Program-made: the position numbers and the translations under genes
The notes under the pieces: model-generated
Told to the model about the DNA's origin: nothing
What the model saw: the letters and a program-made list of their open reading frames with translations, nothing else
The model's database searches: none
Assembly (NCBI GenBank): GCA_948794795.1
Contig: CAQGLR010000001.1
Span: forward strand, 62,001-126,000
Reading direction: 5' to 3'
Length of the DNA stretch: 64,000 bases
Origin: an uncultured Lachnospiraceae bacterium
GTDB lineage: Bacteria; Bacillota; Clostridia; Lachnospirales; Lachnospiraceae
Shown here: positions 52,352 through 62,524 of the stretch, piece after piece
Layout: every line of letters starts with the position of its first letter
Numbering within the stretch: the first letter of the stretch is position 1

Positions 52352-55300
52352 ATGAGGATGCGAGTGTTTAGAAAAGGCATTAAAAAAGCAGTTGCTTTTA
52401 CAGCAGCATTGTCGCTTGCAGTTACAAGCAATAGCTTTGGAATGGCCGGGGGGGGGTATGCAGAGGCAGCAGAAAATCTTATAAAATTATCTGATGATGA
52501 TGTAAATAATCTGTACAAAGAAGTTTCAAGCCGCAAGCAGTCTGTACATGACCCATCAATAGTGCCAGATGGCAATGGTTCATATCATGTATTTGGGACA
52601 ATGATGGGCGTTGCTAAGACAGATGACCTTGTAAACTGGGATATAATAACCAGGGACGAAGATGATAATAGTAAAAGTTTGTATAATAAGCCTTATACAG
52701 AGGCATTTACAGATAATGCTTTAAAAGGAAATACAACATATTATGATTCTGCTGGCCAGGCACATACGGTTAATTTTGGTACTTATAATATTAATGACTG
52801 GATTTCAGGAAATACAATAAAAGGAAACCAGTGGGCACCAGATGTTATATATAACACTGAGATGGGTAAATGGTGTATGTACCTTAGCCTTAATGGACCA
52901 ACATGGAATTCAGCAATAGTCCTTCTTACAGCTGATGATATAGAAGGTCCTTATACATACCAGGCTCCAATAGTATTTTCTGGATTCCAGGCTGCAAATA
53001 ATACTGGCACAAGGAGTTTCCATAATACAGATTTAGAACTGGTTATTGGAGACCAGACCACACTTCCTGCTAAATATAATAAGCACGAGGATAAAAATGA
53101 CCAATGGGGTGATAACTGGCCTCACGCAATAGACCCAGCTGTATTTTATGATGACAGTGGAAACCTTTGGATGTCCTATGGTTCATGGTCTGGTGGTATT
53201 TATATGCTCCAGCTTGATGAAAAGACAGGCTTAAGGGATTATTCTGTTAAGTATCCAAGTGATTTTGATACAAAAGGTAAAAATGTAACTTCTGATGAAT
53301 ATTTTGGAAAGAAAATTGCTGGTGGGCATTATGTATCAGGTGAAGCATCATATATAGAAAAGATAGGGGATAAATATGTACTGTTTATGTCATATGGTTT
53401 TATGCTTGCACAGACTGGCGGATATGAAATGAGGATATTCTATTCTGACAACCCAGACGGACCTTATGTAGATACTAAGGGAGAAAGCGCCATATATGAC
53501 AGTTTTGTTATTAATTACAGTGCTAGTGGAAAATTAAAACGTGGGCAGAAGCTGCTTGGTAATTACCAGTGGGAAACTATGAAAATTGGTGAGAATACAC
53601 AAGGACATAACTCTGCATATTATGATGCAAAAACTGGACGTGCATATGTAGTATATCATACAAGGTTTAATGATGGTACAGAAGGACACCAGTTACGTGT
53701 ACATGAACTGTTTTTAAACCAGGATGGATATATTGTTGCATCACCATATGAGTATTCAGCAGATAATGCTAAGGTTACGTCTTCAACATCATATTCTGAA
53801 AATAGTATTACAGGGACATATGATGTTATAGTACATAAATATGAAACAAAATGTAACCAGTATGGTGGGGAAACAGAGATTGTTAAACCTGTAAAGGTTA
53901 CATTAAATGCTGATGGAACTGTTTCAGGAGGTATGTCTGGAAGCTGGGCTGTTGAAAATGGTACCCCATATGCCACAATTACATTAGATGGTAAAGAATA
54001 TAAAGGTGTTTTTGCGGAACAGAATGTTACTGGAACTAATGTAAATACTATGTGTTTTACTGTTATTGATAAAACAACAGGGCTTTGTGCATGGGGTTCA
54101 CGTGAAATTGCAGATGATGCTGCAGTTGCACAAAATGCCAAAAATTTTAAAGTTTCAATAAGCAGTGAAACATATAATGATATAGAACTTCCAACAGAAA
54201 GCCTTGCAGGTGCAACTATTACATGGAGTTCTTCTGATACAGATGTTATTAGTAATAATGGTGTAGTAACTATACCTGCTGATGATACAGAAGTTATACT
54301 TACAGTAAGGATTTCAAAAGGTAATTATTATTATGAAAGAGAGTATACAACTACTGTAATGGGAGAAGGTACACCTGTTGATACTACTTCAGGGCTTGAA
54401 GCTTTGTATAAATTTGAAGGTAATCTTACAAATGAGGTGGATAGTTCACAAACTGGACAGCTTTTGGGAAATGGTACTGCCCAGATACCAGGGTATGAAT
54501 ATAACCCAGATATGGGAAGTAAGATACTGCACCAGTATTTTGGAGCTGGTGGTTCTGAAAGTTACGCAAAGTTTACAAATCCACTGCAGGGTAAAGAGCT
54601 TGATGGTGCAACAGTGTCATTATGGGTAAACTGTCCTGGTGAAAATAGATTTGATGCTATATGGTCATTTTTGGATAATGATAAATCTGACGGAATAGAT
54701 GGAAGGCTCTTTTTTACGCCAAATACATACTTGGGATTTAATGGTACTGGCGGATGGTTTGACTGTAACCACGGGGATACAGCAACAAATGCTATATCAG
54801 CCAATAAATGGCATCTTGTAACTGTAAGTATGGGCAGCAGTAATTTCTCTATATGTATAGATGGTGTTAAACGTTATGATAAGAATACTGCTAATACATG
54901 GAATTCTTTTGAATCTAAAACATATGATGACATGGGCAGGTCTTTATTAAACCTGTTATCTTCTGCACAGGATTTCTATCTTGGTTATGGTTCATTCTGG
55001 GGTTCTGCAGATGTATTAATGGATTCTTTAAGGATATATGGCAGGGCTCTTACAGAAGCAGATATAGCAAAGCTGTATAATGAAGAACTGGCAGAGATAG
55101 AAAAAGCAAAGATGGAAGGTTCTGCTGATACAAGTAAGTTTATATATTATAATGATTATAATAATTCAGCAGGAATTAGCGATACAGAGTGGCAGTCTGT
55201 TACTGCACAAGATATGTTATCACTTGCAACAGATATAACTGGTGATAAAAAACTGTATGTTAATTTTGCACCAGGTAATGTAAATTCACGTTCAGCATAT

Positions 55301-58300
55301 AATTCATTTGGGATTGGAAGTAAGCTTGATGGAACTGGTGAATATACTGTAAGTTTTGATACAAAACTGCCAGTAGGTAATAACCAGCAATCACAATTAG
55401 CTCTTACATCATCAGGTTATAGTTATTCTGGTAATGATGTGATAACTGGTAACTATATCTGGAGTATGAATAATAATGCTGGTAATAGTACAAACTGGAC
55501 TATTAATGATGACTCTGGTACAGTAGTTAATATTCCAAAAGATACGTGGGTTAATATAACTACTAAAATATCAGGAAGTACAGATGTTTCAGATGAACCA
55601 TTTGTTCCAAATGACCCATCAGATGAAAGCCTTAAAGATGGTCTTATTGCAGAGTATTTATTTAATGGAAGTCTTAAGGACAGTAAAGATAAAACAAAAC
55701 AGGCAGAAATTGTAGCTGTTGATGATGATAACAGGTCTAAGATTGTAAAGGATAGTGGCCGTGGCAATGTAATGGAAATGAGAGGTACATGGCAGGCTAC
55801 AGGGTATCTTAAGCTTGATAATAGTTATCTTAATGAAATTAATAATGCATTTACTGTTACAATGTGGGCAAAGGCTAATAATTCAAAGACAGATGGAAAT
55901 AATTTATGTGATAAGGGTCAGAGCTTGTTTAACTTTAAGACAACTCCAGATTCATGGAAGGAAGGTACTAATACATATAAACCAGGTTTTGTTTCTCTGG
56001 ATGTCAGTCTTAATCCTTGGATAAATGACTATGAAGGACATTGGATTGATAGGACAAGTGAGGATGTATCTTTATCAACAAGTAAATGGCAGCAGGTAAC
56101 TATGTCTATTGATGGTGCCAATAATAAGATTTATATATATGTTGATGGGCAGTTATCTAAAACAGTTAGTGCATTAGGTGGTGGTACATGTGCAGATTTA
56201 ATTGCAAGTATTAAACAGAATACAACTGAAATACAAATTGGTACATGTCTTCCTTTCTGGAATGTATGGGACTTCAGAGGCTATGTAGATGATGTACGCC
56301 TTTATAACAGGGTTCTTACAGCAGATGAGGTTAGTAAGTTATATGCGGTAGAAGGCAATAAGAGTATAGCTGCAATGCAGTCACAGGGAGACTCTGGTTC
56401 ATCAGCAATGCCTGCAAAAGCAGATGTTACAATTACTAATCTTGATACAGGTGAAGAGTTATATAGTGGAAGTATTAATAATCTTTCTAGTACCATTGTT
56501 GATGGTATTTATGTATTAAATGGAAGGTACCAGTCGGTATCAAGCTTTGATAATATTAAGGTTTATTCAGGTGATGTAACCTCTGTATATGATATTGCTT
56601 TTGATGCTAATGGTGGCGAAGGAAGCATGGATAATATGCTGGCTTGTAATATTGTACAAAATTACAGGCTGAGTGCCAATAAGTTTAAGAAGGATGGCTA
56701 TACTTTTGGTGGATGGGGCATAACACCAGATGGTGATGTACAATACCAGGATGAGGATATTGTAAACGGGCTTTCTTCTGAAAATGGAGGAGTTGTTACT
56801 TTATATGCTGTATGGCTTCCAAATTATACAATTACATTTGATGGAAATGCTCCTGATGGTGCAGAGGTAACAGGAAGCATGAGGGATATGTCTTGTGTAA
56901 CAGGCACAGAATATACATTATATTCAAATTCCTTTAAATGTGAAGGATATACATTTGCAGGCTGGGCAACAGAAAGCAATGCTGTTTCTGCTGCATATGC
57001 CAATAAAGCAAAGGTTAAAAACCTTACAGATAAAGCAGGCAGTACAGTAATATTGTATGCGGTATGGACTAAAGGTGATACACCAGTTAATCCAGATGAT
57101 GCTTCTCTTAAGGAAGGCCTTATGGCAGAATATTTATTTAATAACAACCTTATAGATAGCAAAAATCCATCAAAACAGGCAGAAATAATAGGAGAAGAAG
57201 ATGACAATAAGCCTGTAATTGTGAAAGATGCATCACGTGGCAATGTAATGGAAATGAGAGGTACATGGCAGGCTACAGGATACATTAAGATTGACAAGAG
57301 CTATGTAAATAACATTAATAATGTATTTACTGTTACAATGTGGGCAAAGGCTAATAATTCAAAAACTGGTGAAGATGGCATATGTGGAAAAAATACAAGT
57401 ATATTTAACTTTAAGACAACACCTGATTCATGGCAGGAAGGTACTGATGCATATAAACCAGGTTTTGTTTCACTTGATGCCAGCCTCCATCCTTGGATAA
57501 ATGACTTTGCTGAAAATAATAACTGGGCTGACAGGAAAGATGAAGAAGTAAACCTGTCATCAAGTAAATGGCAACAGGTAACAATGTCTATTGATGGAAG
57601 CAGTGACAAGATTTATGTATATGTTGATGGTAAACTTGCAGAAACAGTTAATGGATTAGGCGGCGGTACATGTGCATCTCTTATTGGAAGTATTAAACAG
57701 AATACAACTGAAATACAGATTGGTACTTTCCTTCCTTGGTGGAATGCATGGGATTTCAGGGGATATGTAGATGATGTACGTTTTTATGACAGGCTTCTGA
57801 CAGATGAGGAAATTGCAAAGCTATATTCAAGGGCAGGAGACAGCAGTATAGCAGAAAGCCAGACAACAAAACCTACAGAAACCCCATCTGGAACAACAAA
57901 GCCATCACAGCCAACACAGAAGCCATCAGACCCTGGCAATAGTGGCGGCAATGGCAGTGGTGGAGGATTTGGTGGTGGATACCAGCCTTCTATAACAACA
58001 GCACCAACTGTAAAGCCAACAGCTACACCAAAAGTGACAGCTACACCAAAGGCAACAATAGCACCAACTGTTAAACCAGTAGTAACACCAACACCTGTCC
58101 CTGGAGATTCTGGTTCTTCTGGTGGAGATACAGACCCAGTGCCAACTGTAACACCAAATGTCCCTGGTGGCAGTAATAATAACCAGGATAATAATAAAGA
58201 TTCAGGTAAAAAAGTAAAGAAAGGTACTGCATTTACTAATAATAAGACAAAAGCAGTATATAAAGTTATCAAGACAGGAGCAAATGCAAAGGTTGAGTAT

Positions 58301-58750
58301 ATTGGCAGCAAAGCTTCAAAAGCAACAAAAATAACTATTCCTAAGAAAGTTACATATAATGGCGTTAAATATAAAGTTACATCTATTGGCAAGAAAGCGT
58401 TTGCTGGAAATAAGAAGCTTAAAGAAGTTACAATTAGTAAAAATATTACTTCAATAAATGATAAGGCATTTAGTAATTGTAAAAAACTTTCTTTGGTAAA
58501 AATATCATCAAATGTAAAGAAGATAGGTAAAAAAGCATTTTATGGATGTAAGAACCTGCGTTATATACGTATTGATTCAAATAACCTTAAACTGTCAGAT
58601 ATAGGTAAAAATGCGTTTGCTGGAGGGTATAAAACACCTAGGGTAAAGGTTAAAAAGAACAAAGTTAAACTTTACAAAGATATTTTATTAAAGAAAGGGC
58701 TTTCTTCAAAAGCAGTATTTGTGACAGGCTCTGCAAAATTAGTAAAATAG
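52352..58750 (+). CDS. Secreted multidomain GH43 arabinan-degrading enzyme
   Basis: 2132 residues. Signal peptide (about 1-40, with a Gly3 run), then a GH43 five-blade propeller: HDPSIVPDG (catalytic Asp67), GNQWAPDVIYN, HAIDPAVFYD and VSGEASYIEKIG (likely acid Glu). GH43 enzymes of this type hydrolyse alpha-1,5-arabinan. Next are a bacterial Ig-like domain (AGATITWSSSDTDVISNNG) and LamG/ConA-like domain 1 (about 680-890); LamG 2 (1093-1329) and LamG 3 (1586-1826), near-duplicates of each other; between them two InlB/Flg_new repeats (AFDANGGEGSMDN, GYTFGGWGITPDG); a Thr/Pro linker; and C-terminal BspA-type leucine-rich repeats (SIGKKAFAGNKKLKEVTI). The adhesive modules suggest cell-surface or polysaccharide binding. 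A G9 tract lies at 52448-52456. Confidence 0.93.
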   Translation: MRMRVFRKGIKKAVAFTAALSLAVTSNSFGMAGGGYAEAAENLIKLSDDDVNNLYKEVSSRKQSVHDPSIVPDGNGSYHVFGTMMGVAKTDDLVNWDIITRDEDDNSKSLYNKPYTEAFTDNALKGNTTYYDSAGQAHTVNFGTYNINDWISGNTIKGNQWAPDVIYNTEMGKWCMYLSLNGPTWNSAIVLLTADDIEGPYTYQAPIVFSGFQAANNTGTRSFHNTDLELVIGDQTTLPAKYNKHEDKNDQWGDNWPHAIDPAVFYDDSGNLWMSYGSWSGGIYMLQLDEKTGLRDYSVKYPSDFDTKGKNVTSDEYFGKKIAGGHYVSGEASYIEKIGDKYVLFMSYGFMLAQTGGYEMRIFYSDNPDGPYVDTKGESAIYDSFVINYSASGKLKRGQKLLGNYQWETMKIGENTQGHNSAYYDAKTGRAYVVYHTRFNDGTEGHQLRVHELFLNQDGYIVASPYEYSADNAKVTSSTSYSENSITGTYDVIVHKYETKCNQYGGETEIVKPVKVTLNADGTVSGGMSGSWAVENGTPYATITLDGKEYKGVFAEQNVTGTNVNTMCFTVIDKTTGLCAWGSREIADDAAVAQNAKNFKVSISSETYNDIELPTESLAGATITWSSSDTDVISNNGVVTIPADDTEVILTVRISKGNYYYEREYTTTVMGEGTPVDTTSGLEALYKFEGNLTNEVDSSQTGQLLGNGTAQIPGYEYNPDMGSKILHQYFGAGGSESYAKFTNPLQGKELDGATVSLWVNCPGENRFDAIWSFLDNDKSDGIDGRLFFTPNTYLGFNGTGGWFDCNHGDTATNAISANKWHLVTVSMGSSNFSICIDGVKRYDKNTANTWNSFESKTYDDMGRSLLNLLSSAQDFYLGYGSFWGSADVLMDSLRIYGRALTEADIAKLYNEELAEIEKAKMEGSADTSKFIYYNDYNNSAGISDTEWQSVTAQDMLSLATDITGDKKLYVNFAPGNVNSRSAYNSFGIGSKLDGTGEYTVSFDTKLPVGNNQQSQLALTSSGYSYSGNDVITGNYIWSMNNNAGNSTNWTINDDSGTVVNIPKDTWVNITTKISGSTDVSDEPFVPNDPSDESLKDGLIAEYLFNGSLKDSKDKTKQAEIVAVDDDNRSKIVKDSGRGNVMEMRGTWQATGYLKLDNSYLNEINNAFTVTMWAKANNSKTDGNNLCDKGQSLFNFKTTPDSWKEGTNTYKPGFVSLDVSLNPWINDYEGHWIDRTSEDVSLSTSKWQQVTMSIDGANNKIYIYVDGQLSKTVSALGGGTCADLIASIKQNTTEIQIGTCLPFWNVWDFRGYVDDVRLYNRVLTADEVSKLYAVEGNKSIAAMQSQGDSGSSAMPAKADVTITNLDTGEELYSGSINNLSSTIVDGIYVLNGRYQSVSSFDNIKVYSGDVTSVYDIAFDANGGEGSMDNMLACNIVQNYRLSANKFKKDGYTFGGWGITPDGDVQYQDEDIVNGLSSENGGVVTLYAVWLPNYTITFDGNAPDGAEVTGSMRDMSCVTGTEYTLYSNSFKCEGYTFAGWATESNAVSAAYANKAKVKNLTDKAGSTVILYAVWTKGDTPVNPDDASLKEGLMAEYLFNNNLIDSKNPSKQAEIIGEEDDNKPVIVKDASRGNVMEMRGTWQATGYIKIDKSYVNNINNVFTVTMWAKANNSKTGEDGICGKNTSIFNFKTTPDSWQEGTDAYKPGFVSLDASLHPWINDFAENNNWADRKDEEVNLSSSKWQQVTMSIDGSSDKIYVYVDGKLAETVNGLGGGTCASLIGSIKQNTTEIQIGTFLPWWNAWDFRGYVDDVRFYDRLLTDEEIAKLYSRAGDSSIAESQTTKPTETPSGTTKPSQPTQKPSDPGNSGGNGSGGGFGGGYQPSITTAPTVKPTATPKVTATPKATIAPTVKPVVTPTPVPGDSGSSGGDTDPVPTVTPNVPGGSNNNQDNNKDSGKKVKKGTAFTNNKTKAVYKVIKTGANAKVEYIGSKASKATKITIPKKVTYNGVKYKVTSIGKKAFAGNKKLKEVTISKNITSINDKAFSNCKKLSLVKISSNVKKIGKKAFYGCKNLRYIRIDSNNLKLSDIGKNAFAGGYKTPRVKVKKNKVKLYKDILLKKGLSSKAVFVTGSAKLVK
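52448..52456 (+). repeat. G9 homopolymer tract in the GH43 gene
   Basis: Nine G in a row at codons 33-35, close to the signal peptide cleavage site, in a strongly AT-rich genome. The loss or gain of one G would shift the frame before the catalytic domain. Confidence 0.8.
55626..57823 (+). repeat. Duplicated LamG module inside the GH43 gene
   Basis: 55626-56345 and 57105-57823 encode near-identical LamG domains (both have GNVMEMRGTWQATGY and VTMWAKANNSKT). Stretches of over 40 identical bases exist, for example around 55762 and 57240. A tandem segmental duplication separated by the InlB-type repeats. Confidence 0.8.
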
Positions 58751-58820
58751 TTGTATATTTATAATGGGATTTTTATAGTTTAGCTTGAATATAACAATAA
58801 TATGTTATATTATGTAAAAA

Positions 58821-58850
58821 AGGCAGCCGGGAATATAAGCCCGGTTGTCT
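58821..58850 (+). terminator. Hairpin between GH43 and GH42 genes
   Basis: AGGCAGCCGGG pairs with CCCGGTTGTCT (11 pairs, two wobbles) around AATATAAG, followed by a weak T-rich run. It may partly terminate the GH43 transcript or stabilise its end. Confidence 0.65.
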
Positions 58851-58880
58851 TATTATTTAATTGAAAGGAGTATTGGCAGG

Positions 58881-60911
58881 ATGGAGAAGAAAAGTTTGTT
58901 TCCGGCAACTGGAGGTTTTTTACATGGAGGTGATTATAATCCGGAACAGTGGCTTGACAGGCCGGATATTCTTAAAGAAGATATAAGGATGATGAAAAAA
59001 GCAGGTATTAATTCTGCTACTCTTGGTGTATTTTCATGGTCTGTTTATGAACCTTCGGAAGGAGAATATAATTTTGGATGGCTTACAGATGTTATGGACA
59101 ACCTCTATGAAAATGGTATTTATACTGTTCTTGCTACACCTTCCGGGGCGCGTCCTGCATGGCTTGATGAGAAGTATCCAGAGGCTATGCGTGTTGATAA
59201 TTATGGACACAGGAACCATCATGGTTTCAGGCATAACCATTGTATGAGTTCACCTGTATACCGTGAAAAGGTTTCAAATATTATCCATAAACTTGTAGAG
59301 AATGCAGGCAGCCATCCAGGTCTTGTGATGTGGCATATTTCCAATGAATTTGGAGGTGAGTGTTACTGCCCGCTGTGTGTAAAGCGTTTCCAGGATTATC
59401 TTGCAGATAAGTTCGACAATGATATTTCAAAGTTAAACCATGCATGGTGGAATACATTCTGGAGCCATAATTATAATAGTTTCAGCCAGATAGAACCACC
59501 ATTTGCCAATGGTGAAATTAGCAGCCTTGGGCTTGACCTTGAATGGAAACGTTTCACAACATGGAATATGACAGATTATATGAAATCAGAGATAAGCATT
59601 TTAAAAGAACTTACACCTGGAATACCTGTTACTACTAATTTTATGCAAATGTATGGAGGACTTGATTACCATGTAATGGCAAAAGAACTTGATGTTGTTT
59701 CATGGGATTCTTACCCAGCACTTCATAACCAGTGGGAAACATTTACAGAATCTATGGAAGGCAATTCATTTGACCATGCAATACTGCGTTCTATGAAGAA
59801 AGACAAGCCATTTATGCTGATGGAGAGCGCACCAGGGCTTGTAAACTGGCAGCAGTACAATAAAGTAAAGCGTCCAGGGGTGCATAAATTATTTTCATTA
59901 CAGGCAGTTGCATGTGGTTCTGACACAGTACAGTATTTCCAGTGGAGAAAAGGAAGAGGTTCTTTTGAACAGTACCATGGCGCAGTAGTTGACCATCTTG
60001 GGACTGATGATACAAGGCTATTTAAAGAAGTTGAAGACCTTGGCGCTGCATTAAAGAAGATTTCAAAGGCAGCAGGAACTATTGTAGAAGCAAAGGCAGC
60101 ACTTTTGTATGACTGGGATAACAGATGGGCAATAGAAGATATCAAGGGTCTTAGTAATGAAACAAAGAATTATAATAATATATGTTATAATGTTTACAGG
60201 CAGTTTTTAAGGCTTGGCATTGAAATGGATGTTATTGCTTCTGACAGCGGTTTTATGGATTATGACCTTGTGGTTGCGCCTATGCTTTATATGTTAAGGC
60301 CAGGTGTTGCAGATGAAATGAAAGCATTTGTGGAAAAAGGCGGACAGCTGCTTGCAACATATCTTACAGGATACGTTGATATTAACCAGCTTTGTTATCT
60401 TGGAGGCTTTCCAGGTGATGGCCTTAAAGACCTTTTTGGGGTAATAAGTGAAGAAATAGACACATTGTACCCATGTGACACTAATAATGCATTATTTAAA
60501 GATGGAAGCCTTGCAAGTATAAAAGATTATGCAGAAATATTGCGTGTAAGTGGTGCAGAAATAATTGCATCTTATACAGATGATTTTTACAGTGGTACAC
60601 CAGCAGTTACAAAGAAAAACTATGGAAAAGGCTGTGCGTATTATGTTGGGGCAAGAATATGTGATGAAAAAATGGGAAGTATTTTCCTTGAAATGGCAGA
60701 AAATGCAGGTATAACCCGTAAAGAACTTCCATATGGTGTAGAGTACCATAAAAGGACGTCAGATGGTGAAAGTTATGAATTTTACCTGAATAATTCAGAA
60801 GAAGTCCAGAAAGTTAAAGATGTAAAAGGCATAAATCTTTTAAATGGTGAAAAGGTTAATGGCATACTGGAACTTGGAAAATATGAAACAGCAGTTATAG
60901 AAAATGTATAA
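58881..60911 (+). CDS. GH42 family beta-galactosidase
   Basis: 676 residues. GH42 features are FLHGGDYNPEQWLDRPDILK, TPSGARPAWLDEKYPEAMR, MWHISNEFGGECYCPLCVKR (acid/base Glu, plus the zinc-site Cys residues) and PFMLMESAPGLVNWQ (nucleophile Glu). The N-terminal barrel is followed by the trimerisation domain and a short C-terminal beta domain. The enzyme removes beta-galactosyl units, in gut bacteria often from arabinogalactan or pectin side chains, which fits its neighbour. There is no signal peptide, so it works inside the cell on imported oligosaccharides. GAAAGGAG precedes the ATG at 58881; a TTG opening at 58845 lies in the upstream hairpin and is rejected. Confidence 0.93.
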   Translation: MEKKSLFPATGGFLHGGDYNPEQWLDRPDILKEDIRMMKKAGINSATLGVFSWSVYEPSEGEYNFGWLTDVMDNLYENGIYTVLATPSGARPAWLDEKYPEAMRVDNYGHRNHHGFRHNHCMSSPVYREKVSNIIHKLVENAGSHPGLVMWHISNEFGGECYCPLCVKRFQDYLADKFDNDISKLNHAWWNTFWSHNYNSFSQIEPPFANGEISSLGLDLEWKRFTTWNMTDYMKSEISILKELTPGIPVTTNFMQMYGGLDYHVMAKELDVVSWDSYPALHNQWETFTESMEGNSFDHAILRSMKKDKPFMLMESAPGLVNWQQYNKVKRPGVHKLFSLQAVACGSDTVQYFQWRKGRGSFEQYHGAVVDHLGTDDTRLFKEVEDLGAALKKISKAAGTIVEAKAALLYDWDNRWAIEDIKGLSNETKNYNNICYNVYRQFLRLGIEMDVIASDSGFMDYDLVVAPMLYMLRPGVADEMKAFVEKGGQLLATYLTGYVDINQLCYLGGFPGDGLKDLFGVISEEIDTLYPCDTNNALFKDGSLASIKDYAEILRVSGAEIIASYTDDFYSGTPAVTKKNYGKGCAYYVGARICDEKMGSIFLEMAENAGITRKELPYGVEYHKRTSDGESYEFYLNNSEEVQKVKDVKGINLLNGEKVNGILELGKYETAVIENV

Positions 60912-60939
60912 TTATAGAAAATATATTTGTCAAGAGGAT

Positions 60940-60967
60940 ATCTGCAATGCCTGCCTGCAGGCATTAG
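60940..60967 (+). terminator. GC-rich hairpin after the GH42 gene
   Basis: AATGCCTGC pairs with GCAGGCATT across CT, inside a longer partial match. There is no T run directly after it, so termination is uncertain; it may protect the 3' end. Confidence 0.5.
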
Positions 60968-61050
60968 TTGCTTGATAAGGTTAAATACATTCCTGTAGTA
61001 TAGAAAATTACTTTTTTATTAGTTTTATAAATATTAGGAAGGAAAAAGGA

Positions 61051-61842
61051 ATGGAAATAAATTATCTTGAAAATTATTATAATAATTATGAAGAAGATAC
61101 CAGGTTACAGTCTAGGCATGGACAGATTGAATTTATTACATCTATGAAATATATAGAACAATATCTGGAAAAAGGAGCAAAAATTCTTGATGTAGGTGCA
61201 GGTACAGGAAGATATTCACTAGCATTATCAAGAAAAGGTTATAATGTTACTGCTGTTGAACTAGTACAACATAATATAGATGTTTTTAAGTCACTTTTAA
61301 AGGAAGATGACAATATCAGCATTAACCAGGGAAATGCGGTGGATTTGTCTGGTTATCCAGATGCTTCATTTGATGCAGTGCTTATATTTGGCCCTATGTA
61401 CCATTTATATTCAAAAGAAGAAAAGACTACGGTATTAAATGAAGCAAAACGTATTATTAAAGATGACGGGTATATTTTTGCTGCATATTGTATGAATGAG
61501 CCAACAGTAATCCAATGGGGTTTTGGCAATGATGGTATCAATGTTATAGACGCTTTAAAAAATAACATGTTTAAAGAAGGTTTTAAATGTATATCTGAGC
61601 CAAAAGATATATTTGAGCTTGTGCGTGTAGAAGATATAGAAGAATTAAATAAAATATGTGGGCTTTACAGGGTAAAATTAATTGGGACTGATATGTTTGC
61701 ACATTATATTAAGGACAGGATAGACAGCTGGAATGATGAGGTATATAAAATATATCTGGAATATCATTTTTCTATTTGTGAACGTGCAGATATAATAGGT
61801 TTATCTAACCATACAATGGACATATTAAAAAAACACAAATAA
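61051..61842 (+). CDS. Class I SAM-dependent methyltransferase
   Basis: 263 residues. Motif I is ILDVGAGTGRYSLALSR, with VTAVELVQHNIDVF as the acidic second strand and DAVLIFGPMYHLYSKEE around motif IV. An N-terminal helical cap (YYNNYEEDTRLQSRHGQIEF) and a variable C-terminal part are typical of methyltransferase_11/25 small-molecule enzymes. The substrate is unknown; GPMYHL is a signature seen in many clostridial orphan methyltransferases. AAGGAAGGAAAAAGG precedes the start. Not clearly linked to the LAP or other clusters, being 27 kb away. Confidence 0.9.
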   Translation: MEINYLENYYNNYEEDTRLQSRHGQIEFITSMKYIEQYLEKGAKILDVGAGTGRYSLALSRKGYNVTAVELVQHNIDVFKSLLKEDDNISINQGNAVDLSGYPDASFDAVLIFGPMYHLYSKEEKTTVLNEAKRIIKDDGYIFAAYCMNEPTVIQWGFGNDGINVIDALKNNMFKEGFKCISEPKDIFELVRVEDIEELNKICGLYRVKLIGTDMFAHYIKDRIDSWNDEVYKIYLEYHFSICERADIIGLSNHTMDILKKHK

Positions 61843-61858
61843 CAATTATAGTAAATGG

Positions 61859-61966
61859 AGGGATAAGAGTGAAAGATTTTTCAAATCTTTCACTCTGCAA
61901 GTTTGTGTCTGCGCTGCATCCACAAACTTGGAATGCGTAAAAAGCAGCGCAGAAATGAGGATAAAT
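61859..61966 (+). promoter_or_regulatory. Structured leader before the small membrane protein gene
   Basis: GAGTGAAAGATTT/AAATCTTTCACTC forms a strong stem near 61868. CAAGTTTGTG pairs with CACAAACTTG around a loop holding CTGCGCTGC, which can also pair with GCAGCGCAG further down. Two exclusive folds are therefore possible just before GAGG and the ATG. Confidence 0.6.
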
Positions 61967-62299
61967 ATGGATGCAGGAGGTATAATTGGATTTGTTATAT
62001 ATTGTATCGTAGGTAGTTTGTTTATTGTATTTGGAATTTTATCATTTTTTTCAAAAAATCCTGTTGGATTCTGGGCAAATATAAAAATGTGTGAAGTTAC
62101 TGATACAAGGGATTATAATAAGGCAACAGGAAAATTATTTCTCTGCTTTGGAATATTTTTTATAATATTTGGGCTGCCTTTGCTGGCAGGCCAGAATTCA
62201 CCATTAATATTATTATCAATAGCAGGAGATATGTTTCTTGTAATAACAGTGATGCTTGTATATGAACTGGTAATTATGAAAAAATACCGTAAAAGGTAG
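61967..62299 (+). CDS. Small membrane protein, DUF3784-like
   Basis: 110 residues with three membrane helices (IGFVIYCIVGSLFIVFGILS, GKLFLCFGIFFIIFGLPLLA and LLSIAGDMFLVITVMLVYEL) and a conserved-looking loop, PVGFWANIKMCEVTDTRDYN. This fits the small DUF3784/SdpI-C-like proteins of Firmicutes, function unknown. The ATG at 61967 follows TGAGG and is chosen over the frame opening at 61928, which falls in the structured leader. Confidence 0.75.
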   Translation: MDAGGIIGFVIYCIVGSLFIVFGILSFFSKNPVGFWANIKMCEVTDTRDYNKATGKLFLCFGIFFIIFGLPLLAGQNSPLILLSIAGDMFLVITVMLVYELVIMKKYRKR

Positions 62300-62524
62300 T
62301 ATTGGATTTTCAATAAATATAATGTTTTTTATAATATTTACAAATATGCCAGAATTTAATGAGGTACAGGTTGTGATAAATATTAGCACTTATGAAAGTG
62401 AAAATTTAGTAATCTCAAAATGGTAATTAATATATAGGAAGATGAGATATGAATTTGGGTCTGGTTTGTTAGAATAATATAGAATTATGTTTTTGTTTTA
62501 AAGCATATATATTATAAAAAAATA
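62300..62524. other. Intergenic region, no gene seen
   Basis: AT-rich, no convincing open frame and no hairpin of note between the small membrane protein gene and the promoter of the next transcript. Confidence 0.5.

Noticed and set aside
57840..58200. Possible CRISPR-like repeat in the GH43 gene
   Set aside because: It is the Thr/Pro linker with short irregular codon repeats; no fixed repeat-spacer pattern and no cas genes.
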